DNA from: Pseudoalteromonas phenolica
GTDB lineage: Bacteria > Pseudomonadota > Gammaproteobacteria > Enterobacterales > Alteromonadaceae
Direction: 5' to 3'
Assembly (NCBI RefSeq): GCF_005876835.1
Contig: NZ_PPSW01000030.1
Span: 1 to 64,000 of the forward strand
Length of the DNA stretch: 64,000 nt
Below are positions 54,088 to 63,809 of the stretch, piece after piece (position 1 is the stretch's first letter; the number at the start of each line of letters is the position of its first letter). Under the pieces are notes generated by a model that saw only the letters and a list, made by a program, of their open reading frames with translations, searched no databases and was not told where the DNA came from. The position numbers were made by a program, and so were the translations under genes.

Positions 54088-54877
54088 AACAGCACTCGAT
54101 CAAGTTGCATTAGAGTTGAGTAATCTAGGCAAAAGCTTTGGGCCTGTAGAAGCTTTAAAAAACGTCAGCTTTAAGATTAATAAAGGGGAAGTCGTCGGGC
54201 TGTTAGGTGATAACGGTGCCGGTAAGTCAACCTTGGTTCGCTGCATTTCTGGAATACATGCCCCTGACAAAGGTGAAGTAAAAGTAAATGGTACCGCAGT
54301 ACAGATAAACACGCCGTTAGACGCTCGCAAGGTAGGCATTGAAACCGTATTTCAAGATCTGGCCATGATCCCTGAATTTGATATTGTTGATAACTTATTT
54401 TTGAATCGAGAAATCAAACATAAAAACCCTTTGTTAGCCAAGCTGGGCTGGCTTGATAAAAAAGCCATGCAAAAACGGGCAAAAAAAGCCATTAATCGTC
54501 TTAATAGCCGAATTCCTAGCTTCGATACACAAATACAATCTTTATCTGGGGGACAGCGTCAAGCGGTTGCCATTGCCAGAGCCGTTAACTGGGGGGCTGA
54601 TATTGTGATTATGGATGAACCGACCGCAGCGCTTGGTGTTGAGCAAAGCGCACAAGTTAATGAGTTAATCAATGTCATTAGTTCGCAGGGCGTCGCGGTT
54701 TTATTAATAAGCCACAACATGCAGCATGTGGTCGAAACCTGTGATCGCGCAGTGGTGTTATACCAAGGCGAGTCAGTTGCAGATGTCGCTGTCGATGAAG
54801 TCTCAAAAGAAGATTTAGTCGCCTTGATCACTGGCGCTAAATCGCAAGCACAAATAGCGGAAATTCACGCCGCATAA
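54080..54877 (+). CDS. sugar ABC transporter, single-domain ATPase (FrcA type)
   Basis: 265 residues: Walker A GDNGAGKST (43-51), signature LSGGQRQAVAIARAVNW, Walker B IVIMDEPTAAL and switch histidine in LLISHNMQHV. Ribose importers normally have one ATPase chain of about 500 residues with two nucleotide-binding domains. This one has a single domain like FrcA of rhizobial fructose importers, so it must act as a homodimer. Confidence 0.92.
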   Translation: MVRTALDQVALELSNLGKSFGPVEALKNVSFKINKGEVVGLLGDNGAGKSTLVRCISGIHAPDKGEVKVNGTAVQINTPLDARKVGIETVFQDLAMIPEFDIVDNLFLNREIKHKNPLLAKLGWLDKKAMQKRAKKAINRLNSRIPSFDTQIQSLSGGQRQAVAIARAVNWGADIVIMDEPTAALGVEQSAQVNELINVISSQGVAVLLISHNMQHVVETCDRAVVLYQGESVADVAVDEVSKEDLVALITGAKSQAQIAEIHAA

Positions 54878-54954
54878 TTTTATTCATTTTAAAAGCACGG
54901 TTGATGAGCAATTATCAGCCGAAGGCTTTTTGCGAGCAAAATTTAAGGAATAGC

Positions 54955-56556
54955 ATGAATATCGAGCAAAAAGTAAAGCAACTATTAGGCACTATGTGTT
55001 TAGAGGAGAAAGTAGGGCAATTGTTCATTTTGGCATTTGCTGGGAAAGATCTCGACTATGCCAAAGACTTAGTGAAGACAAAGCACGTTGGTGGTTTTTA
55101 CATCACAGATGATAATGCTTCTAGTCTAACCGAAGCCACACAGCTATCTGAAATATTACAGCATCAAGCTGCACTGAGAGGATGTGATGCACCATTAATA
55201 TTAGCCGTTGATCAAGAGGGCGCTTGGGGGATTTTAACTCAGTATACCGATGTCGGGCCGGGTAATTTGGCATTGGGTAAAGCCGACGATGTGGTGTTAA
55301 CGGAGAAAATGTATCAAACCTTTGCGCAGCAAATGGGAAGTATTGGCTATAACACGCTTCTATCACCTTGTGCTGACATCAATGCAGATCCAAATAACCC
55401 AATCATTGGGCTGCGCTCTTTTGGTGAGCAAACAGATAAAGTAGCAAAGCATGTTGCTGCAGCTGTGCGCGGTGCTAAGAAAGCAGGTAATTTAAGTTGT
55501 GCTAAGCACTTTCCTGGGCATGGTGATACCCATACTGATTCGCATCAAAGCTTACCTATTGTTAATAAATCTCTGGCAGAGCTACGTGCCCAAGACCTTG
55601 TGCCATTTCAACGGGCCATAGAGGCAGGTGTTGATTTGGTAATGACCAGTCATATTCAATATCCTCAAGTTGATGCGCAATATCCTGCAACGTTGTCAAA
55701 AGTCATTTTAACGGATCTACTGGTTGAAGAAATGGGGTTTAAAGGGCTTATTATTACTGACAGCATGAATATGTGGGCGATGCGTAAAAATTATCAGCCC
55801 GAGCAAGCAGCCGTGTTAGCTTTGCAAGCAGGTGCGCATTTGGTAATGCTCAGTGAAGAGCATTATGAAAACAGCACCACCGATTACAAAGCGTTACAAG
55901 CGCAAACCATTCAAGGTGTAGTAAATGCCGTTAAACAAGGCGAATTGAGAGAAGCACTTATCGATACACGTTTGGCTCATGTCTTAACTTATAAATATCA
56001 GCAGCTACAAAATCAGCCTCTTCAGCCACAACTATCAAGCAGTGAGATAAAGAGTGTAGTGACTAGCGCATGTGAAAAAAGCTTAACTGTGTTGCGAAAT
56101 AACCAAGGACTATGGCCATTAAAAGACTGTGAATACTCGTTATTCTTCGCCACACATCCAAGGTGCTATGACGACATTGTGAACTGTCGAGGTATTGGAC
56201 CCAATGATCCCAATTCCGTAAAAGAAGTCTTAATAGCGCAACTTAAACAGCGAAAATCAACGCTGAATATTTTAGATTGGCATGACTTTTCTGAACTACT
56301 TAATAGTGACTCTGTGCCTGATATCGTTTTACCTCTGGTGATTGTGACCGAAGACTACCCATTACCGGGCACGCGTTTTGACGTGCAAAATCAGCAAGAT
56401 TTAGTGCAAAAAGCGCTATCAAAATGGCAAGAACAGGTTGTGGTTGTTGCTATGCGTTCTGATTATGAACTTACCCAATATACTGATTTATCTACTTATA
56501 TTTGTGCTTACTCAAGTAGAGCCTGTGCTGCGACGGCACTGGCTAATAAGTTATAG
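54955..56556 (+). CDS. family 3 glycoside hydrolase, NagZ-like
   Basis: 533 residues from the ATG at 54955, which has AAGGA at seven bases; the ATG at 54901 adds 18 non-conserved residues. No signal peptide, hence cytoplasmic. The TIM barrel has KHFPGHGDTHTDSH (184-197), the Asp-His dyad motif (D195, H197) specific to GH3 beta-N-acetylglucosaminidases of the NagZ group, and nucleophile D269 in LIITDSMNM. A second alpha/beta domain (about 340-533) is present, unlike E. coli NagZ (341 aa) and like two-domain GH3 beta-N-acetylglucosaminidases or phosphorylases. It sits at the end of the ABC operon and so probably cleaves an imported N-acetylglucosaminide or similar. Confidence 0.87.
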   Translation: MNIEQKVKQLLGTMCLEEKVGQLFILAFAGKDLDYAKDLVKTKHVGGFYITDDNASSLTEATQLSEILQHQAALRGCDAPLILAVDQEGAWGILTQYTDVGPGNLALGKADDVVLTEKMYQTFAQQMGSIGYNTLLSPCADINADPNNPIIGLRSFGEQTDKVAKHVAAAVRGAKKAGNLSCAKHFPGHGDTHTDSHQSLPIVNKSLAELRAQDLVPFQRAIEAGVDLVMTSHIQYPQVDAQYPATLSKVILTDLLVEEMGFKGLIITDSMNMWAMRKNYQPEQAAVLALQAGAHLVMLSEEHYENSTTDYKALQAQTIQGVVNAVKQGELREALIDTRLAHVLTYKYQQLQNQPLQPQLSSSEIKSVVTSACEKSLTVLRNNQGLWPLKDCEYSLFFATHPRCYDDIVNCRGIGPNDPNSVKEVLIAQLKQRKSTLNILDWHDFSELLNSDSVPDIVLPLVIVTEDYPLPGTRFDVQNQQDLVQKALSKWQEQVVVVAMRSDYELTQYTDLSTYICAYSSRACAATALANKL

Positions 56557-56595
56557 GGGAGTCTGTCATTAATAAAAAATAGCAATAATGAATGC

Positions 56596-56650
56596 TTGAC
56601 ATTTAGTCAAAATGATTTATTAAATATTTAGTCTAATAATTTTACTAAAT
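56596..56650. promoter_or_regulatory. putative ROK-controlled promoter of the TonB receptor
   Basis: The -35 box TTGACA (56596-56601) is followed after 18 bp by TTAAAT. It is joined to TTAGTCAAAATG (56603-56614), identical to operator A, and TTGACATTTAGTCAA is itself an inverted repeat. A second site, ATTTAGTCTAAT (56626-56637), matches operator B, and TTTACTAAAT (56641-56650) adds another half. Confidence 0.6.
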
Positions 56651-56766
56651 AAACTGAGTTATCGACGCAGTATCAGATAAACAGCATGACACACTCAATG
56701 TTGATGAAAGCTTGGTGAACTGAACTTAATTGAGTTTGGGTGTGCAAACATAATAAGGATAACAAA

Positions 56767-59346
56767 ATGAAATTAACCAACCAAAAACAGCCTAAGACGA
56801 CATTGGCAAGCTATCTTGCTGTGTGTATAGGCGCTGCTTTATCTGGTCTTTCAGTTTCAGCGGTTGCAGAAGAAACGGCAGCCAAATCTGACGTTGAAGT
56901 AATAGAGGTCAGAGGTATTCGTCGTAGTTTAACTGAGGCTTTAAATACCAAACGTTTTGCAAATTCAGTTGTCGACTCTATCTCAGCTGAAGACATAGGC
57001 AAATTCCCCGATAAAAACATCGGAGATGCCATGCAGCGAATTCCTGGGGTGACTGTTGTAAGAACCTTTGGTGAAGTGAATGGTGTGACAGTTCGCGGTA
57101 CTGCGCCAGAGCACAGTATGGTGTTGCTTAATGGTCAAAATGTGGCCTCTGTTGGCTGGTTTGACTTAGGCGGAATGAATCGTAGCTTTAACTTTGAGAT
57201 GCTTGCGGCAGAGCAGATTTCTGGCATGGATGTGTATAAATCGGTTGAAGCGCAGATCAATGAAGGTGCGATGGGGGGCACAGTTAACCTTAAAACACGT
57301 AAGCCATTAGACATGGATGCCAATACTTTTTATGCTTCAGCGGAAGCCGCCTATCACACCAGTGCAAAAGAAACATCACCAGCTTATTCTGCACTATATA
57401 GTTGGAAAGATGATGCAGAAAAAATAGGTGTATTGTTTGCCTATTCGAACGAAGAGTCAAAAGTATATCGAGAAACTTTATCTAACTTTGGTCCTGGGCC
57501 AACGGGGGATTTTGTCGATACTGATGATACAGCAAGAAAGTCTTATGGTGCGATGTCATCAATTTTATTTGATGAAAGCCGAGAGCGTGCCTCAACACAG
57601 TTGTCACTTCAATATGTTGTCTCTGATAATCTGAGTGTTGACCTCGATTACAACTTATTTGAGCTAAAAAATAATCATGTTAACTCAGCAATGTTTGCGG
57701 TGGTTGGATTTGGTCAAATGCAGGCTGATTCGGTCACTGAGAATTCGCTAGGTTATGTGACTGCGGCAACCTCTTTGGCCTCAGGTCCGGGGTATGCACC
57801 GTTATTTAATAACGCGGTATTACGTAAGCCCGATATGCAGACTGATGCGCTCAATCTCAAAGCCGAATATGTGGCTGAATCTTGGAAGGCGGATTTTGTA
57901 ATTGGCCGTTCAAACGCAGAAGGTAGAACAGGTCAAACGAGTACTTGGTGGGGGGATATTACCGACACGGCGAACTCCAGCTTTAAATTTGATGTTGCTG
58001 GACCATTAGAGCTTCAGCCAACTAACCCTAGTTATCTTAGTAAACATAGTAATTTGGCCTTGTTCCATGAGTTCACCTATATCAACTACTTACGCGATAA
58101 CTCAATTGATTATGCGCAGGCCGATTTTAACTTCCAGTTAGAGTCAGACATTGTTACCTCAATTGATGCGGGTGTTAAATTCCAATCACAAGCATTTTCT
58201 TCTCAAGGTAATTATCAAGATTTAGATGTGGCTGCTGCACAGGCTGAAGGGTTAACCCTTGACAATTTTAATGGTGGTTTTGTTTCTGGCTTACATAGTG
58301 CACAAGGGCGTGCGGGCAGCTTATCAAGTTTTCCCGTTGCTAATACCAGCATTTGGGCTTATGCAGAACAAAATAAGCCGAGCGCTGTAACAGTAAAAGA
58401 TTACTTCTTAATTGAAGAAGATATTTCAGCGGCGTATGTAAAAGCGAATTTTTCTGGTGAGGGTTTTAGAGGTAATTTAGGCTTACGTATCGTTGAAACG
58501 GATATCTTATCGAAAGGCTCGATTAATGATATTGCTGGTGAAGTGAAGAAAAGTTACACCAACTACTTGCCAAGTTTAAACCTTGCTATGGATATTTCTG
58601 ATGATGTGATCTTTCGATTTGCAGCAGGTTCAACAGTCTCTCGTCCTGATTATGATGACATGAAACTTGCAGATATCATTTCTGAAAGCTTTAAAACAGC
58701 CAATGTAGGTAGTCCAGATTTAGACCCGTATAAATCAGACCAATATGATATGGGAGTTGAATGGTACTTTAACCCAGCGTCGTTGCTTGGTGCGACTTTC
58801 TTTGTTAAGAATATCAGTGATTACATCGAGCAAACTACGGTAGCAGAAAATTATGCTGGTTGTGGTGAAGCTTGTTTAGTAACGCGTTCGCGAAATGTTG
58901 GAACGGCAGATGTAAAAGGGATTGAGCTTCAATATCAATATGATTTTGAAAACGGGTTTGGTGTGCAGTTTAATTATACTTATACAGATACTTCTCGCAC
59001 GAACTCTCTAGGAGAAGAAGTACCAATTGAAGAGGTGTCGCGTAACTCACTTAACTTATCTGGTTTCTATGAAAGTGACTTGTTCAGTGTGCGTTTGGCT
59101 TATAACTATCGCGATGACTGGATAAGACAAAATAATGATAGTGGCTTAGGGAGTATAAATGATGCTTATGACCAGTTAGATGCATCTGTTGTTTATCATG
59201 TTACTGATAACGTCGACGTATCTTTTGAAGCGGTAAACTTACTCAATGAAGCCTTAGTACTTCGCCACCCAGGTTTTGGTAATGTAGTTCACAGCGTTGA
59301 TGAGTTTGGTACACGTTATTACTTAGGTGCAAGTGTCAGATTTTAA
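56767..59346 (+). CDS. TonB-dependent receptor, carbohydrate-type
   Basis: 859 residues from the ATG at 56767, preceded by AAGGA at eight bases. The signal peptide ends SAVA-EE. It is followed by VEVIEVRGIRRSLTEALNTKRFANSVVDSISAEDIGKFPDKNIGDAMQRIPGV, the characteristic opening of the large Xanthomonas/Caulobacter receptor group that often imports oligosaccharides. The barrel ends YLGASVRF. It lies directly behind the ABC-GH3 operon under its own promoter with the same operator motifs, so it is the outer-membrane gate of that system. Confidence 0.9.
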   Translation: MKLTNQKQPKTTLASYLAVCIGAALSGLSVSAVAEETAAKSDVEVIEVRGIRRSLTEALNTKRFANSVVDSISAEDIGKFPDKNIGDAMQRIPGVTVVRTFGEVNGVTVRGTAPEHSMVLLNGQNVASVGWFDLGGMNRSFNFEMLAAEQISGMDVYKSVEAQINEGAMGGTVNLKTRKPLDMDANTFYASAEAAYHTSAKETSPAYSALYSWKDDAEKIGVLFAYSNEESKVYRETLSNFGPGPTGDFVDTDDTARKSYGAMSSILFDESRERASTQLSLQYVVSDNLSVDLDYNLFELKNNHVNSAMFAVVGFGQMQADSVTENSLGYVTAATSLASGPGYAPLFNNAVLRKPDMQTDALNLKAEYVAESWKADFVIGRSNAEGRTGQTSTWWGDITDTANSSFKFDVAGPLELQPTNPSYLSKHSNLALFHEFTYINYLRDNSIDYAQADFNFQLESDIVTSIDAGVKFQSQAFSSQGNYQDLDVAAAQAEGLTLDNFNGGFVSGLHSAQGRAGSLSSFPVANTSIWAYAEQNKPSAVTVKDYFLIEEDISAAYVKANFSGEGFRGNLGLRIVETDILSKGSINDIAGEVKKSYTNYLPSLNLAMDISDDVIFRFAAGSTVSRPDYDDMKLADIISESFKTANVGSPDLDPYKSDQYDMGVEWYFNPASLLGATFFVKNISDYIEQTTVAENYAGCGEACLVTRSRNVGTADVKGIELQYQYDFENGFGVQFNYTYTDTSRTNSLGEEVPIEEVSRNSLNLSGFYESDLFSVRLAYNYRDDWIRQNNDSGLGSINDAYDQLDASVVYHVTDNVDVSFEAVNLLNEALVLRHPGFGNVVHSVDEFGTRYYLGASVRF

Positions 59347-59663
59347 TCCGTTACTTATATAGTTCGTAGCTAAAAAACAGGAATGAGTGTTGCCTCCTAC
59401 TCAGGTTTCAGTCATGTAACACCTTGTAATTGATACAAAGGCAAGATGCCCACTTGCCTTTTTTTGAACGAAAAAATATTGCTTACGATAGCTAAAGTGG
59501 TTAACTTTTCTTTCATGAAGTTCAATAAAAAATGGGTGAACCACCTTAATGATCCACCCATTGACTCGCTAATAAAAGCTTCCTTGTCTGCACTCTCAAG
59601 GGAAAGTCAACAGGAAGGGAGATGAGAAACCCAACTGTAAATACGTCTACACTCAAAAATGGT
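59347..59663. other. intergenic region with one terminator
   Basis: 317 bp. The only element I can support is the TonB-receptor terminator at 59437-59465. The remainder, including caaggga- and ggaaggga-rich DNA around 59596-59620, has no frame or motif I recognise. Confidence 0.5.
59437..59465 (+). terminator. terminator after the TonB receptor gene
   Basis: The stem aaaggcaag / cttgccttt with a seven-base loop and T7 tail. Confidence 0.88.
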
Positions 59664-59843
59664 TCAATCTAAGTTGTCTAAATCATCAAACAAGTAATCC
59701 AAGCCATGTTGGGATTCAATTTGTGCCAGTTCATGGGCGCTATCTAGATCTCGTTGCTTCTTTCTTAACCGGCTGAGAATTTCATCTTTGTCATGGTTGC
59801 CTAGCTGTTTTAAGGCTGAGATATCAAATTCATCATCATGCAT
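59664..59843 (-). CDS. small acidic protein, unknown
   Basis: 59 residues starting MHDDEFDISALKQLGNHDKDEILSR at 59843, where AGAGGTG stands seven bases upstream; I prefer this to a longer form starting 27 bases earlier. It is very acidic at both ends (LDYLFDDLDNLD) with a short basic helix in the middle (LRKKQRDLD). No family is recognised. It is divergent from the DUF6435-like gene. Confidence 0.6.
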   Translation of the reverse strand: MHDDEFDISALKQLGNHDKDEILSRLRKKQRDLDSAHELAQIESQHGLDYLFDDLDNLD

Positions 59844-60062
59844 CGCAATCACCTCTATGAGTAACATCACTTTTCAATGAAGCATACTTAGCCAAAAGGA
59901 GTGGTATAAAATGACCTGGTTAAAATTTTAGGCCTTTCAGTAATTATTGAACGTTGTTTGTTCGAGTTTGGTTCAGTTTTAAGCAAGCACTATATACAGA
60001 GAATTAAAGTTGATCTGATCATGCTTAGAAACGTATTTATGCTTTTATCTAGGAGGGTGACA

Positions 60063-60230
60063 ATGTTTGGTTTATTTAAAAGAAATCCGAAAAAGAAAAT
60101 GCGTAAAGAGTATGACGCGCTTTTAGAGAAGGCAATGCATGCCCAGCGTAATGGTGACATCAGAACTTACTCTATGTTGACCGCCGAGGCTGAAAGCTTA
60201 TGGGCTGAAATAGAAAAGCTACCAGATTAA
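60063..60230 (+). CDS. DUF6435-like small protein
   Basis: 55 residues from the ATG at 60063, preceded by an excellent AGGAGGG. MFGLFKRNPKKKMRKEYDALLEKAMHAQRNGDIRTYSMLTAEAESLWAEIEKLPD is, by recall, the pattern of DUF6435 proteins: F-G-L-F-K at the start, lysine cluster, two amphipathic helices with AQRNGDI in the turn. The function is unknown. Confidence 0.78.
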   Translation: MFGLFKRNPKKKMRKEYDALLEKAMHAQRNGDIRTYSMLTAEAESLWAEIEKLPD

Positions 60231-60255
60231 AAAAGCCTGCAGGGCAGGCTTTAGG
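60229..60255 (+). terminator. terminator after the DUF6435-like gene
   Basis: The stem aaagcctgc / gcaggcttt with loop agg, directly after the stop codon. It may also serve the convergent TonB receptor gene. Confidence 0.75.
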
Positions 60256-60278
60256 GGAAATAAAGTTATAAACTATCT

Positions 60279-62642
60279 TTAAAAGAACACATAGTCTAAA
60301 CGCACTGATACGGTACGCTCAGGTAAGAACTCTATGTATTTTTGCGCCGTTGCACTGTTAGAGCGGCTACGGTCTCTCTTATAAAGTTCAGTTTCTTTAT
60401 TGAATACGTTATTAAGGTGTAAGCTTAATTTCACGTTTTCATTCACTTCGTAGCGAGCAGATAGGTTAAATATCTTGTAAGCAGGAACTTGGTCACCCTC
60501 TTTGGTATTAAAGTGAGTTTTATACTTACCATAAGCACTCATGTCAGCGCGAACGAATACAGGCTTGCCGTTTAATTCAAACTCTTTATCTAAAGCGATA
60601 TAAGCATTGTATTTAGGCACCATTGTCATTTCGTCACCTTTCTTACCACTGATCGCAGCATTATCTTTAGTTAGCTCAGATTTAGTGTAAGAGGCGTTGA
60701 ATACTAGTTGTAGGGTGTCGGTAAGCGTTGCTGTTGATTCAAATTCTAAACCTTGTGACTGTGCTTCACCTGCATTTGCAGTGTAACTAAAGCCACATGT
60801 ATCCATATATATGCTTGTTTTGATATCAGTCCAATCTATATGGTATGCCGCTGACGTGAAGTTAAAGCGACCATCAAATAGAGAGGCTTTATAACCAATT
60901 TCATAGTTATCAATAGAATCAGACGTGTAACGATCTTTTTTGTCGCCAGCTTTTGGATCAGCCTGACATGCAGCTGCAAGTGGGCCGTTATTACCACCTG
61001 GGCGGTAACCTTCAGAGTATAAGCCGTAGATTGAGTAATTGTCTTCAGGACGCCATGAAAGGCTAAACTTGAAGCGGTTACCATCTTCTTCACCGCCAGT
61101 GAGCGTCACTTCTTCTGACCAAATACCTTCACTCTCAGAATGGCTATAATCTTCTAAGTCAAAACGTCTGATACCGGCATTAACTTCAAATTCGCCCATA
61201 TCTTTTGTTTCTATGGTATAGCTCGCATCGGCAAATAGCGCTAACTCTCTATCCCATGAGCCGTATTCTCGAAGGTTCCAGATCTTGCTGCCATCGCCGA
61301 ATTTATCGATACCCATTTGACGCACATCTAAGCCAGACCAAGACCACCAATAGTTAGCAGCAGCAGAGATGTCATCGCCACTTTCTAGATATTGCCATTG
61401 ATAATCAGGGATAGAAGGCGTGCTATATTTGTCATAAAACATACCCACAGTCCATGATAATGGACTATTCAAGTCATAGTTTTGGAAGCGAATTTCATGA
61501 GTTGTGCGTTTACTTTCGCGTTTATTGACGATCCATGTTTTAAACATGTCAGCGCCGTCTAAACGAGACCAATCGTCTAGAGAGCTTCCTTCGTTTTCAC
61601 GATAAGAACCTGCGTAAGTGAATGAGGCAATATCTGCAATGTTATCTACGCTGACATTTAAAGTGAATAGATCATTCTCGTTTTGAGAGTAGCCATCGAA
61701 TATACTGTAAACAGCATATTTATCTACAGCGCCTTTTACAAAATCTCCGCCTTGAACACAACGTACTCGACCCCATTCTGGGTCACATTCATTCCATTGA
61801 TGCTCGACGTCATAGCCATATTTTGCATCTGGGTTATCTATGTAGCGTAAGCTGTAGTAACCGCCCGGCTTAGAGGTATCGCCTAAAGTTGTTCCCTGAG
61901 ATGAATTTTCTGTGCGTACATAGCCAAAAGTGACCGCAGTATTATCATCTACTTGCCACAAAAGCTGTGAACGAAGGAAGTTTTCTTGGCTTTCGCTTTG
62001 GTTACCTGTTGCTACATTGTACATTGGGCGTTGATCGTTTTGGATGTTACCGTTTACACGAAGAGCAAGGGTCTGTTCAACTAGCGGAACATTAATGCCC
62101 AGTGACATACTGGTATCATAGCCATCAACGTTCTTTTCCATTTTTCCTATCATGGTACCGAACAGCTCGAATTCATCGAGTACTGGTTTTTTAGTAATAA
62201 CGCGAACGGTTCCGCCAATGGCATTTGAGCCATATAATGTACCTTGAGGGCCTCGTAGTACTTCGACACGCTCTACATCAGCTAGGTTTGTAAATGAGAA
62301 TGGAATATCATCGGTAAATGTAGCTGTAGTGCCAGGCGCTGCTGAGTTACCACCACTTAAACCGCGGAGAATAAGTTGACCCCGAGGTGCTGCTGCACCG
62401 GCAAGCGTTCTAAATAAGTCTGAGGCATCAACATAGTTTCTGTTGGCCATTTCAACTTCAGAAACAGCTGATACACTCATAGGTATCTCAACAATTGTTT
62501 CTACTTTTTTACGTGATGTAACAGTGATTACTTCAAGTTCATCTTTTGCTTGTTCTTCTGCAGAAGTTGTCATAGGTACAGAATACAAAGAGCTTGCTAT
62601 AGCGATGCTTAGCAAGCTATGCGTTAGAGTTTTATTTTTCAT
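60279..62642 (-). CDS. TonB-dependent receptor
   Basis: 787 residues. The signal peptide ends in TSA-EE. It continues with the TonB box LEVITVTSRKKVETIVEIPMSVSAVSEVEM and a plug with LILRGLSGG, DDIPFSF, DVERVEVLRGPQGTLYGSNAIGGTVRVITKKP. The barrel contains FSLSWRPEDNYSIYGLYSEGYRPGGNN and ends LDYVFF. This is the group often involved in uptake of organic compounds, siderophores or other large molecules in Sphingomonads and Alteromonadales. A secreted polysaccharide deacetylase lies upstream on the same strand, but 188 A/T-rich bases separate them. The substrate is unknown. Confidence 0.92.
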   Translation of the reverse strand: MKNKTLTHSLLSIAIASSLYSVPMTTSAEEQAKDELEVITVTSRKKVETIVEIPMSVSAVSEVEMANRNYVDASDLFRTLAGAAAPRGQLILRGLSGGNSAAPGTTATFTDDIPFSFTNLADVERVEVLRGPQGTLYGSNAIGGTVRVITKKPVLDEFELFGTMIGKMEKNVDGYDTSMSLGINVPLVEQTLALRVNGNIQNDQRPMYNVATGNQSESQENFLRSQLLWQVDDNTAVTFGYVRTENSSQGTTLGDTSKPGGYYSLRYIDNPDAKYGYDVEHQWNECDPEWGRVRCVQGGDFVKGAVDKYAVYSIFDGYSQNENDLFTLNVSVDNIADIASFTYAGSYRENEGSSLDDWSRLDGADMFKTWIVNKRESKRTTHEIRFQNYDLNSPLSWTVGMFYDKYSTPSIPDYQWQYLESGDDISAAANYWWSWSGLDVRQMGIDKFGDGSKIWNLREYGSWDRELALFADASYTIETKDMGEFEVNAGIRRFDLEDYSHSESEGIWSEEVTLTGGEEDGNRFKFSLSWRPEDNYSIYGLYSEGYRPGGNNGPLAAACQADPKAGDKKDRYTSDSIDNYEIGYKASLFDGRFNFTSAAYHIDWTDIKTSIYMDTCGFSYTANAGEAQSQGLEFESTATLTDTLQLVFNASYTKSELTKDNAAISGKKGDEMTMVPKYNAYIALDKEFELNGKPVFVRADMSAYGKYKTHFNTKEGDQVPAYKIFNLSARYEVNENVKLSLHLNNVFNKETELYKRDRSRSNSATAQKYIEFLPERTVSVRLDYVFF

Positions 62643-62829
62643 GTTTTATCCCTTAATGCGTGGTTCTTTTTTAGTTACGCACCACTAATCTAATGTGTTA
62701 GGGATAAAACATTAAATACCCTTTTAGTATAAAAAAATGGGTTTTTAATATAAAAAAAACTAAATAAAAAATATTTTATTCTTGTTTGTTTTCATTTTTG
62801 CAACTTTAATTATTTGTTTTGATTCGAAC

Positions 62830-63618
62830 TTATTCATGTTTTTTGTTTATGTATTCATGTACATCATTCACCGTAGCTAGCCAATATTCATTTTTAGGGT
62901 CTTTCAAAAATTGAATTAATTGTTGCAGTGCATGTTCATCAACCGTGTAAGGCCCTTTTTTACCTACTTCATGGCCGGCGAGTACAATCCATGCATTGTT
63001 AAATTTAGCTTGCTCAATAAGCGCTTTCAGTTGCTCAAAGGTTTTTCCGTCCATACTAAAGGCTCGTATCTGCGCCGGGTCGTAATAGAAAGGATCATTG
63101 GCTGTTTCATCATTCCATGTTCGGCCATAACTGAATGTTTCAGCAATTAAAGGTACATAGCTCTTTACCTCAGTGCCTCGGCCAACAAATGTTTGTCCAC
63201 ATGGATAGGCGAATCCTTTGGGAGCTGCACCAGTATGTGTCTCAATATATTGCTGGGCTTGCTTAATATCTTGTTTTAAAAAACTTAAACTACTTTGTTC
63301 AAGCCCTTTGTTTTGTTTTCTTAGCCAGCGAAAATTACCTGTGCATAGATGACTCGCTGTGTGGTTTGCGATTTCATGGCCAGCGTCTGCTGCTTGTTTC
63401 CATTGCTGTTCTTTGCCCTGCATGTGGTATGGCATAAGATAGAAAGTCGCTTTCACATCATGTTTATTTAGGATCGGAATGCCTATATCAACTTGAGATT
63501 TCCTTGCATCATCAAAGCTGAGGCTGACAGCATATTTTGCTTTATTGGGGTAAAAGGCGTGACTAGCAAAAGAGGCGAACACACACAGTACAACAGAGAT
63601 TGGTAAAACATATTTCAT
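62830..63618 (-). CDS. secreted polysaccharide deacetylase (CE4)
   Basis: 262 residues from the ATG at 63618, which starts the signal peptide MKYVLPISVVLCVFASFASHA; the upstream extension is hydrophilic and lacks a ribosome site. CE4 motifs are present: motif 1 SFDDA (Asp36, Asp37), motif 2 NHTASH (His86, His90), motif 3 GFAYPCGQ and a late histidine in VLAGHEV. Members remove N- or O-acetyl groups from chitin oligomers, xylan or peptidoglycan; the substrate cannot be decided here. It could belong to the amino-sugar theme of the GH3 locus, but that is inference. Confidence 0.85.
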   Translation of the reverse strand: MKYVLPISVVLCVFASFASHAFYPNKAKYAVSLSFDDARKSQVDIGIPILNKHDVKATFYLMPYHMQGKEQQWKQAADAGHEIANHTASHLCTGNFRWLRKQNKGLEQSSLSFLKQDIKQAQQYIETHTGAAPKGFAYPCGQTFVGRGTEVKSYVPLIAETFSYGRTWNDETANDPFYYDPAQIRAFSMDGKTFEQLKALIEQAKFNNAWIVLAGHEVGKKGPYTVDEHALQQLIQFLKDPKNEYWLATVNDVHEYINKKHE

Positions 63619-63809
63619 TTTAACTTTAGTCCTTTTTAATAAATGAATGTTCAAGATATAGCCTTGATAATAAAGCATCAACTCGCTTCTATTTTAATAT
63701 GAATAAAACTCAACTTTAGGGTTGCATCGATAAATTGGTGTATTTGTTGTTATAAGTGGAATAATCTTTCCTATACTTAAAAGAACAAAATCTCAACAAA
63801 GAAGCGATA

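Noticed and set aside
54080-54877. Truncated RbsA (loss of the second ATPase domain)
   Set aside because: The gene ends naturally and the size equals FrcA-type single-domain ATPases; there is no remnant of a second domain before the next gene.
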